From an uncultured Flavobacteriales bacterium (GTDB lineage Bacteria > Bacteroidota > Bacteroidia > Flavobacteriales_F > PHOS-HE28): a stretch of DNA of 64,000 bases. The position numbers and the translations under genes were made by a program. Where the stretch lies: positions 1-64,000 of the forward strand of contig CALMPI010000011.1 of NCBI GenBank assembly GCA_937872175.1, written 5' to 3'. Of the stretch, positions 16,330 to 24,500 are shown in pieces. Below the pieces are notes generated by a model. It saw only the letters and a list, made by a program, of their open reading frames with translations, searched no databases and was not told where the DNA came from. Positions within the stretch are counted from its first letter, which is position 1, and the number at the start of each line of letters is the position of its first letter.

Positions 16330-19300
16330 ATGCACCGTAAACTGCTGGCACTGGCTGCCTTGGCCACGCTCTCCTGGCATGATGCGAAAGCCACCCACGT
16401 GTCGGGTGGGGAGATCATCTATGAATGTCTTGGGAACGGGGAGTATGCGTTCACCATGATCATTTACCGGGACTGCGCAGGGACGACCCTGGGCACCTCC
16501 TACGATCTGGACCTTCAGAGCCCGTGCGGGAACCAGACGGTGACCGTGACGCAGCAGAGCTTCACGGAGGTGAGCCAGTTGTGTCCGAACGAACTCCAGA
16601 ACAGTACATGCAACAATGGGACACTCCCGGGTCTGGAAGAGTACATTTTCACGGGTATCGCCACGGTGCCGCCGTGTGATTTCTGGACGGTGTCCTGGTC
16701 GCTGTGCTGCCGCAACGATGCCATCGTGAACCTGCAGCAGCCCGGCAACGTGGATGGTTACATCGAGACCACGTTCAACAACGCCGACTATCCCTGCGAA
16801 GACTCTCCGGTGTTCACCAGTGCGCCGATCCCGTACGTCTGCCTCAACCAGCCCGTGCTTTACAGCTACGGGGTCTACGATCCGGACGGCGACAGCCTGA
16901 GCTACGCCCTGCACCCTGCCCTTGACGCGGGCGGAACGCTCATCGGCTATGTGTTCCCCTACACGGCCAACGAGCCGATCACGGGCATCACCCTGGACCC
17001 GGTGACCGGCCTGCTGACCTTCACGCCCAACAGCGTCGGCAACTTCGTCGTGGTGGTGGAGGTGACGCAGTATGATGAGGACGGCAACGTGATCGGCACG
17101 GTGATGCGCGACATGCAGTTCGTGGTGATCCCCTGTACCAACCAGGCGCCTGACCCGGCCTACTGCATCTCGAACTTCTCCGGTACGGCGGTGCAGGTGA
17201 GCTGCACGGAGATCGAGCTGTGCGAGTCCGACAACTTCTGCTTCGATGTCGTGATCGGCGACCCCGATCTGGGGGATACGCTGGTGGTGGAGAGCAACGT
17301 GCAGCAGAACCTGCCGGGTTCCACCATTTCCTGGACGGGCACGAACCCGGTGACGGTCACCGTATGCTGGACGGCCCAACCGGGCAACAGCGGGTTCTAT
17401 CCGTTCACGATCACCGTGGAGGACCAGAACTGCCCGATCAGCGCGTTCCAGACCTACGTGTTCAACACCAACGTGCTTCAGCGTACCTCGGTCGGCCCCG
17501 ACCAGACCATCTGCGGACCGCAGGTCGCGAACATCGAGGCGGAAGGGGGCGCCAACTTCGTGTGGTCCATCCTGCCGGGCGGCGACCCCATCACCCCGCA
17601 GAACTTCATCTGCCTCGACCCGCCCTTCTGCTCACAGGTGATCGCCGACCCCAACAGCACAACGACGTATGTGGTCGTGAGCGACCTGGCGGGCTCCTGC
17701 ATCAACTCCGATACGATCACGGTGGCCGTGGTGAGCGACTTCTCCTTCTCCCTCACCCAGAGCGACGACACGCTTTGCCTGGGCGAGACCGCACAGATCA
17801 ACGTCATCACCAATCCGGCGCTGCCGGGCTACACCTTTGAATGGACGCCATCACTGGGTCTTTCCGCGGACGACATCGCGAACCCGATCGCCGGGTACAG
17901 CCAGCCTGGCACGTACGACTACGCGGTGGAGGTCACCAGCCCGGATGGATGCACCAAGCGGGATTCGAGCCTGACGCTCGTCGTCCTGCCGGGATTCGTG
18001 CCTGACTTCACCGTCACAGTGGCTGACGATTCCTTCTGCGAGGGCCAGGGCACCACGTTCACCGTGGAGATCGACAACTCTCCGCCGATCTACTGCGGAC
18101 AGAACTTCGCGGGCTGCACCTCGGGCATCGTGGCCGATTTCGAGCTGGGCACGGATGTGATCCAGGGAACGACCACGTCCTACCCCGCGCCGTTCGGCAA
18201 CTGGTACAACAGCGCCAAGCACCAGGTCCTCATCCGGGCCGGCGAGCTCCAGGCACTGGGCTTCACGGGTGGGACCATCAACGAGCTGTCCATGAACGTG
18301 GCCGCGGTCAACGGTCTGTCCCTGTACCCGGGCTGGCAGATCCACATGGGCTGCACCACGCTCGACTCGCTGAACATCGACCAGGGCTTCGTCACCGGCC
18401 TGTTCCCGGTCTTCGGGCCCACCGACGTGCCCATCACCGTGGGTTGGAACAACTTCGTGCTCAACCCGGGCTTCAACTGGGATGGTGTCTCCAACGTGAT
18501 CGTCGAGTTCTGCTTCAGCAACTACCCGAACGGGTTCACTCAGAACTCGCCCACCTTCGCCACGAACACGGGCTACACCTCGGTGATCTACCACTTCACC
18601 GATGGCGCCAACCTGTGCGATACCATCCCGCCGGCCTTCTTCAACCAGGGTGAGAGCGCCGACCGTCCGAACATGCGCTTCCGGGTGTGTGCGGGTGTCA
18701 ATGAGGATCTGCTCACCTACAGCTGGTCGCCCACGGTGGGTCTGTCGGATCCGAACAGCGGGGTGACCAACGTGGTGCCGGTGACCTCCCCGGCGAGCTA
18801 CACGGTGACGGTGGGCGATCCCGGCCTGGGTTGCTTCGGCACCGCCACGGTGACGACCACCTGGGATCCTCCGGCGGATGTGAGCTTCAACCCGATGCCC
18901 AACGAGGGTGTGGCACCGATGGACGTCTTCTTCGACAACACCTCGTCCGGCAACGTGGTCTCCTTCAACTGGAACTTCGGCGACACCACCGGGACCTCCA
19001 CGGAATTCGAACCGACCTACACCTTCAACGAACCGGGCGTCTACATCATCACGTTGAACGGCGTGAGCGACCAGGGCTGCACGGGCTTCTACCAGGATAC
19101 GGTGATCGTGCTGCCCGATCCCATCGTCATCATCCCGAACGTCTTCAGCCCGAACGGGGATGGCAATAACGACGCCTTCGAATACGCCGACCTGCGTGGT
19201 TGGAAGAGCGTGGAAATGACCATCTACGACCGCTGGGGTACCAAGGTGTACGCCGTACCGCAGACCACGACCAACAAGGTGATCTGGAAGCCGAGCTCCA

Positions 19301-19395
19301 ACATCTCGGAGGGTACGTACTACTGGGTCTTCGTCGGGGTCGGGAACGACGGCTCCGAAGTGAAGGAACAGGGTCACGTCACCCTGTTGAGGTGA
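16330..19395 (+). CDS. Gliding-motility-type surface protein with PKD and CHU_C (T9SS type B) domains
   Basis: A 1021-residue secreted protein. The signal peptide ends near KATHVSGG; this mature N-terminus with conserved Cys pairs (CCRNDAI) is common in Bacteroidota surface proteins. Next come cadherin/Ig-like stretches, a module at ~590-770 typical of the phylum (YPAPFGNWY, SAKHQVLI), a PKD domain (~849-930, with FNWNFGDTTG), and a C-terminal gliding-motility domain from ~936 (PNVFSPNGDGNNDAF, YDRWGTKVY, SEGTYYWVF, ending in HVTLLR). The last domain is a type B T9SS sorting signal, so export to the cell surface or medium is expected. Ligand unknown. Confidence 0.93.
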   Translation: MHRKLLALAALATLSWHDAKATHVSGGEIIYECLGNGEYAFTMIIYRDCAGTTLGTSYDLDLQSPCGNQTVTVTQQSFTEVSQLCPNELQNSTCNNGTLPGLEEYIFTGIATVPPCDFWTVSWSLCCRNDAIVNLQQPGNVDGYIETTFNNADYPCEDSPVFTSAPIPYVCLNQPVLYSYGVYDPDGDSLSYALHPALDAGGTLIGYVFPYTANEPITGITLDPVTGLLTFTPNSVGNFVVVVEVTQYDEDGNVIGTVMRDMQFVVIPCTNQAPDPAYCISNFSGTAVQVSCTEIELCESDNFCFDVVIGDPDLGDTLVVESNVQQNLPGSTISWTGTNPVTVTVCWTAQPGNSGFYPFTITVEDQNCPISAFQTYVFNTNVLQRTSVGPDQTICGPQVANIEAEGGANFVWSILPGGDPITPQNFICLDPPFCSQVIADPNSTTTYVVVSDLAGSCINSDTITVAVVSDFSFSLTQSDDTLCLGETAQINVITNPALPGYTFEWTPSLGLSADDIANPIAGYSQPGTYDYAVEVTSPDGCTKRDSSLTLVVLPGFVPDFTVTVADDSFCEGQGTTFTVEIDNSPPIYCGQNFAGCTSGIVADFELGTDVIQGTTTSYPAPFGNWYNSAKHQVLIRAGELQALGFTGGTINELSMNVAAVNGLSLYPGWQIHMGCTTLDSLNIDQGFVTGLFPVFGPTDVPITVGWNNFVLNPGFNWDGVSNVIVEFCFSNYPNGFTQNSPTFATNTGYTSVIYHFTDGANLCDTIPPAFFNQGESADRPNMRFRVCAGVNEDLLTYSWSPTVGLSDPNSGVTNVVPVTSPASYTVTVGDPGLGCFGTATVTTTWDPPADVSFNPMPNEGVAPMDVFFDNTSSGNVVSFNWNFGDTTGTSTEFEPTYTFNEPGVYIITLNGVSDQGCTGFYQDTVIVLPDPIVIIPNVFSPNGDGNNDAFEYADLRGWKSVEMTIYDRWGTKVYAVPQTTTNKVIWKPSSNISEGTYYWVFVGVGNDGSEVKEQGHVTLLR

Positions 19396-19416
19396 TCGGC
19401 CCGATGAACGGATCGC

Positions 19417-19447
19417 GAGGGGCCCGACCATGGGCCCCTCGTCTTTT
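19417..19447 (+). terminator. Rho-independent terminator
   Basis: The arms at 19417-19425 and 19432-19440 form a 9-bp GC-rich stem around a 6-base loop and are followed by GTCTTTT. It ends the CHU_C gene and separates it from the protease gene, which has its own promoter box. Confidence 0.85.
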
Positions 19448-19472
19448 CCTCGCCATGGGTCACCGGCCTGCC

Positions 19473-19480
19473 TATTTTCG
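19473..19480 (+). promoter_or_regulatory. Promoter box TATTTTCG, 6 bases before the start codon
   Basis: A TAnnTTCG box ends 6 bases before the ATG at 19487. If it is the -7 box, transcription begins at or just before the start codon, giving a leaderless mRNA. It also rules out the upstream in-frame ATG at 19430, which lies before the box and inside the terminator. Confidence 0.55.
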
Positions 19481-19486
19481 TTCTGC

Positions 19487-21106
19487 ATGACAAGCGTTGG
19501 CAGCACAGGCCGGGTATGGGCCATGGTCGCGTTCTTCGGCGGTGCCGGGCTGTCGGCGCAGCATGACCCGGGTGCCGGACCGGGCCGCACGGTGTTCGCA
19601 GCGCCGTTCGTGGAGGCGGAGGCCCTGGCCCTGGATGAAGCGGGTCGTGCCCTTGGCCTGCCGCCGGCCTACGGCATGGTGCTTCCCGTGCAGGCCATGG
19701 ATGAGGCCACCTCATCACCAAGAGGCTTGAGGCGCATCAAGGTCTGCTCGGAGGGGGCCCTCGCCGTGGAACCGTTCCTGGTGGACGTGCGGCTCGGGTG
19801 GGAGGAGCGGCTCGTCCTGAGCGACGCGAACACCTTGGAGCCGATCGTCAGCATCACACGGGCGGAGGTGCCGGCCAGTGGCCGTGTGGCGCTACCCCGT
19901 GCCTTCGGACCCTGTTGCGTCATCGAGGTGGTCGGTGGGCGTCATGCGGCCGTCGAGGGCATGTTCACCGTGGCGGAAGTGGGGCACACCTTCCGGGAAG
20001 CGTCCTGGCACAAGTCCGATCCATGCGAGGTGGATGTGAACTGCGCCGAGGGGCAGCCCTACTCCGATCAGCGCGATGCGGTGGTCCGGGTGGGCGTGAG
20101 GGCCAACGGGGCGCTCATCTGGTGCTCGGGCACCCTCATGAACAACACCGCGCAGGACTGCCGCCCCTTCATCCTCACCGCCCTGCATTGTGGTCTGAAC
20201 TCGACCGCGTCCGATCTGCAGGACTACAAGTTCTACTTCGGTTATCAGCGCACGGGCTGCGGCAGCGGACCGGCCGACCAGACGAAGTACATCACTGGAT
20301 GCCACCGACGCGCGGACAGCAACGATGGCGGGTTGAACGGGTCGGATTTCCTGCTGTTGGAAGCGTATACCAGCGTCCCATCGAGCTTCGATCCCTACTG
20401 GGCGGGTTGGGATGCCTCCAGTGCGCCGAGCACCAACGGGGTCACCATCCATCATCCCACTGGCAGTGAGAAGAAGGTGAGCACCTACGCGATGAACCTG
20501 CTCACCTCGCAGTGGATCGCCGGCGGACCGTACAGCCACTGGTTCGTGAAATGGACGGCCACGGCCAACGGGCATGGGGTCACCGAGCCCGGGTCGTCCG
20601 GCGCACCTCTGCTGGATGCGAACGGTCGGGTGATCGGCACCCTGAGCGGAGGCACCAGCTGCTGTGTGATGGATGGCTGTGGACTGCCCGGTTCGGGCCC
20701 GGACCAGCCGGACTACTACGGGAAGATGAGCTTTCACTGGACCCAGAACCCCAATACGGCCGCGCAGAAGTTGAAGGCCTGGCTCGATCCGATCGACCTG
20801 GGTGTGCCTGCCCTGGACGGGTCCAGGTCGCCGTGCGCGATCGGCCTGGAGGAACGCTCGCTGCCTGGGCTGAGCGTTCATCCCGTGCCAGCGCGGGATC
20901 GGGTGGTGGTGGCGTGGGACGGGCCTGAGGCGGAGGTCGATCTGGTGATCTGGTCGGTGGCCGGTCAGCCGGTGCGCCGCATGCGGGGCCACAACGGGGC
21001 CCCGCTGGGGGTGGGGGACCTGCCCGCCGGCAGCTATGTCATCACCGTGACCGCCGCTTCCGGCCGGCGTGCCGCACACCCGGTGATCCTGCTCGGGGCA
21101 CCATGA
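19487..21106 (+). CDS. Secreted trypsin-like (S1) serine protease with T9SS type A domain
   Basis: A 539-residue protein resembling lysyl endopeptidase-type proteases of Bacteroidota. The signal peptide ends at LSAQ. A propeptide-like region fills residues ~25-185. The catalytic domain has the triad His234 (LTALHCG), Asp287 (NGSDFLLL) and Ser371 (EPGSSGAP). Paired cysteines (IWCSG, LHCG, SCCVMDGCG) suggest disulfides. The last ~80 residues (LSVHPVPARDRVVV, LPAGSYVITV) form a type A sorting domain that should be removed on export. The gene lies between pbpC and the alpha-2-macroglobulin gene. P1 preference cannot be told by eye. Confidence 0.9.
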   Translation: MTSVGSTGRVWAMVAFFGGAGLSAQHDPGAGPGRTVFAAPFVEAEALALDEAGRALGLPPAYGMVLPVQAMDEATSSPRGLRRIKVCSEGALAVEPFLVDVRLGWEERLVLSDANTLEPIVSITRAEVPASGRVALPRAFGPCCVIEVVGGRHAAVEGMFTVAEVGHTFREASWHKSDPCEVDVNCAEGQPYSDQRDAVVRVGVRANGALIWCSGTLMNNTAQDCRPFILTALHCGLNSTASDLQDYKFYFGYQRTGCGSGPADQTKYITGCHRRADSNDGGLNGSDFLLLEAYTSVPSSFDPYWAGWDASSAPSTNGVTIHHPTGSEKKVSTYAMNLLTSQWIAGGPYSHWFVKWTATANGHGVTEPGSSGAPLLDANGRVIGTLSGGTSCCVMDGCGLPGSGPDQPDYYGKMSFHWTQNPNTAAQKLKAWLDPIDLGVPALDGSRSPCAIGLEERSLPGLSVHPVPARDRVVVAWDGPEAEVDLVIWSVAGQPVRRMRGHNGAPLGVGDLPAGSYVITVTAASGRRAAHPVILLGAP

Positions 21107-21108
21107 GA

Positions 21109-21130
21109 AAAGGCGCCCGAAGGCGCCTTT
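21109..21130. terminator. Bidirectional hairpin terminator
   Basis: The arms at 21109-21117 and 21122-21130 pair over 9 bp; the outer A/T pairs give short U-runs on both strands. It sits between the convergent protease gene (ends 21106) and the small gene ending at 21155. Confidence 0.8.
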
Positions 21131-21154
21131 CCGATCGGGGCCGGATGGACCCGT

Positions 21155-21472
21155 TCATTTCATGTCCTGGACGGTCCGACCGCTCGCACGGTACTTGGCG
21201 TCCATCTCGGCCCTGGCCTTGCGGGCATCCGCTTCATTGGTGTGGCGGACCACCTGCCAGCGCTGGGTCGGCACCGTGGCGGGCAGCTTGCCGAATCGCG
21301 CCAGTACGGCATCGTTGGAGAGCTCCGCGTCCACCGCGATGACCTCGGAAAGTAGGATGCCACCACCCTTCTCCTCACCGACGAGGAAAGCCGAGGTGAT
21401 GGGTTGCTGGGCCTGGGCGGCGAGGGCGACGATGGCGCAGGTGGCGGCGAGGACAAGGCGGCGGAGGGTCAT
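21155..21472 (-). CDS. Small secreted protein of unknown function
   Basis: A 105-residue protein with a clear signal peptide (MTLRRLVLAATCAIVALAAQAQ). The mature part of about 83 residues has no recognised domain; it has a short hydrophobic patch (GGGILLSEVIAV) and a charged, probably helical C-terminus (EADARKARAEMDAKYRA). It follows the alpha-2-macroglobulin gene on the same strand but has its own promoter-like box. It is short, but signal peptide, promoter and terminator together support a real gene. Confidence 0.75.
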   Translation of the reverse strand: MTLRRLVLAATCAIVALAAQAQQPITSAFLVGEEKGGGILLSEVIAVDAELSNDAVLARFGKLPATVPTQRWQVVRHTNEADARKARAEMDAKYRASGRTVQDMK

Positions 21473-21491
21473 GGGCCTGGGTTTGTTCCTG

Positions 21492-21499
21492 CAATGTTA
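21492..21499 (-). promoter_or_regulatory. Promoter box TAACATTG for the small secreted protein
   Basis: A minus-strand match to TAnnTTTG with one mismatch (TAnnATTG) in the 43-bp gap. It leaves a leader of about 15-19 bases containing GGAACAAACC. Confidence 0.45.
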
Positions 21500-21515
21500 C
21501 GCATCGGAGGGCACC

Positions 21516-24500
21516 TCACCGCCCGGCTTGTGGTTCGGCGCCGGGGACGATCACCTGCACCGGCCCACCCTGCGTCCGGGCATGGATCCGTGCATCGTAC
21601 ATCGCCTCCACCTGGGCACCCGGGAAGTGGTACCGACCCGCATAGGCCGCGGTCGCGCGCAGATGGAACACGGCCTTCTGGCCACGCGCGAGATCGAAGT
21701 AGGTCATCACCCGGTCGTCCCGCACGTCCTGGTGCGTGTAGGGGCTGTCCGTGTGGAATCGCTCAAGGCCCTCCATGCGGGCGTTGCGCACCTCCCATCC
21801 GGAAGGGAAGATCTGGGTGAGCGCCAGGTTGCTGTACACCGGCTCGGTGCCCACGTGGCTCACCTCCACCTTCAGGAGCACATCGGTGCCCTGCGTGAGC
21901 TGCGCGGGATCCAGCACGCTTCCATCCGATCCGGTGAAGGTGGTCCGGATGGCAAGGCCGTTCGATGACGCGTGCTCCAGCCCCTGCGCAGGTGTGCCGA
22001 GCCGTGTGATGCGCGTGAAGACCATGCCGGTGCCCTTGTTGATCACCTGCACGCTGTGCGGCCGGTCCGGTTCTTCCAGTGTCATCCGCCATGCGGAACG
22101 ATCGCTCCGCACTGCCGTGGGCTTGCGATCGATGGTGACGACAAGGTCGAGCCCGGTGTTCCGGCCGTGGGCGGACGTATAGCGGCTCACGGCCATCAGG
22201 GCGAAGGCGGCGCTCTGGGTGCTGAGCCACTCCTCGCTGCCGAGGCGCTCGGCGATGCGCATGATCACCGGACCGGCCTCGGCAAGCCGCGCGCTTCGCA
22301 ACAGGGACATGGCGATCAAGGCCTCGTCGCGGACCGCGCTGCCGTAAGTGCCGCTGAGTTCGGCATAGTCCGCGATCCCCACCGATGCGCCCGTGGTCAA
22401 GGCGCTCGCGGCATCCGTCCGGCCCAGTTCGGCGTAGGCGGCGGCCAGGGTCCAGCGCGCCATGGGTTCAAGGGCGGGCAGCGAGCGAAGGCGGTTCATC
22501 GCGGCCGGTTCGGCAGCGCCCGCCAGCGCCAGGACGAACAGGCGATAGGCTTGCACGAACGCGGAGCGGCCATCGACCGCAGGTGACCACGAGCGTGCCG
22601 CATTGCGCTGCGCACCGATCCACGCCGTGCGCATGGCCGCGGGCACCGCATGGCCCGTTCGGGCCGCTTCCAGCAGGAAATGCCCCGCATAGATGCTGCT
22701 CCAGTCATCGGTATGGGTGCCGCCCGGCCAATAACTGAAGCGGCCGTCGCCACGCTGGAACGAAGCGAGTTCGCGGATGGCGGCGCCCACGTCGGCATCC
22801 ACCTGTTCCTTCAGCGCCGGCGACAGGTCGATCAGCTCGTCGAGGTAGAGCTGGGGGAACGCCTTGGAAACGGTCTGTTCAAGGCATCCATGCGGGTAAC
22901 CCAGCAGTTCACGAAGGCGTCGCTCCAGACCCAGCGGCGGCATGCTCGTGACCTCGACGACGGCGGTGTTCGTGCCCGCGGTACCGATGGGCTCAACGGA
23001 CAGCTCCAGCTGCTCACCCGGGCTCACCACACCATCCGCCGAGCGCGTGATCGGCAGCATCGGTGAGCGCACGCCGATGTCGATGCGCGTGGAGGCCCGC
23101 TCGGTGCCGGCACGGGCCGTCACGTTCACCTGTGCCGCGCCCGTGCGCTCCCGTGCCCGCAGGCGGAATCGGATCACCTGCTCACCGGTCCGTTCGAACC
23201 GGACCACGCGCTCCAAGGCACCGTCTCCGGTGACCGCGCCCGACAGGTCGACCTTGACGGAGACCTCGCGCAACGCCTTGTCCATGGCGAACACGGTGAC
23301 AGGAAGATCCACCGCTTCGTCCGGTCCGAGGACCCGGGGCAGGGTGGCCAGCACCATCAGCGGCTGTCGCACAGGCACCGTCCGTTCGGCGTTCCCGTAG
23401 GCGCCATCGGGATGGCTGGCCACCACCATCACGCGCAGGCTGCCCACGTAGTTATCGACGGTGAACCGATGGGTACCGCGTTGTCCGGGGGCCAGGGACA
23501 AGGGGCCGGCATGAAGCACCACCGGCTTGAAACGGCCGATGCGGGAGGGGTCGACCGGACCGCCTCCGTCGCTGCCCCCGACGGCCAGCACGCGGCCGGC
23601 GTCCACGCCGAACGCGCCGATCACCTGATCGTACAGGTCGAAGCTGTGCACGCCGAGCGCTTCCCGCGCGTACAGGCTCGCCCACGGGTCGGGTGTGCGG
23701 AAGCGTGTGAGGTCGAGCAGGCCCTCGTCCACCGCGTACAGCATGTAGTGCATGCCGCGCCCGCTCTTCTCCGCCACGCTGATCGTGAACTCGCGCCCGG
23801 GCTTGATCTCCGCCGGCGCCTCGATCAGCGGTTCCAGCCGGCTCGACGGATCCTCGACCTGGATGGGGATCACACCGTAGAGCCGGATGGGCAGGTCGTT
23901 GGCCACCTCCGCATGCGGTTGCAGGAGGGTGACGTGCGCGTGGATGTTCGGCATCATGGCGGCCGTGGCCTTGAAGCGGTGGGTGGTGCCGCCTTCGGTC
24001 AGTGCGATGCGCGTGATCTCCACCACCCGGTGCCCGTTCTCCAGGCTCACGATCGCGGTGCCCTTGTACGTGGAGGGGATCGTGAGCTCCACCTCATCGC
24101 CCGGAGCGTACCGGTCGCGCGTGGTGCCGATGGCCAACCGTGTGGCCGCCGGGTCCTTGCCGCGATCGGTGTGAACGGCCGTTCCGTTCGCGCTGACGTG
24201 AATGCTGACCACGGCCACGTGGCCGCTTGCCGGATCCTCCACGCGGACCAGATATCGGCCGGAGGCGGTGGCCTCCAGGCGCACGTCCACCGAGCCACGC
24301 CCTCTCGCGTCGGTGACCACATCGTGCGTGGACACCAGACGCAGTCCTTCTCCGGTGCGGCCGCTCGTGGGACCATCCATGGCCCCGTGCCACCAGCGCT
24401 CTTCGTCCACCTTCAGCACCTGCACCTTCAAGGGGTGGTCCGGCGCGGGCCGACCCGAGCCGTCCACGCTCACCAGGTCGAAGCGGTGCGGGCGGCCGGC

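Noticed and set aside
15832..19590. Minus-strand frames at 15832-17379 and 17851-19590
   Set aside because: They are antisense to the CHU_C protein gene or out of frame with pbpC, with no recognisable domains.
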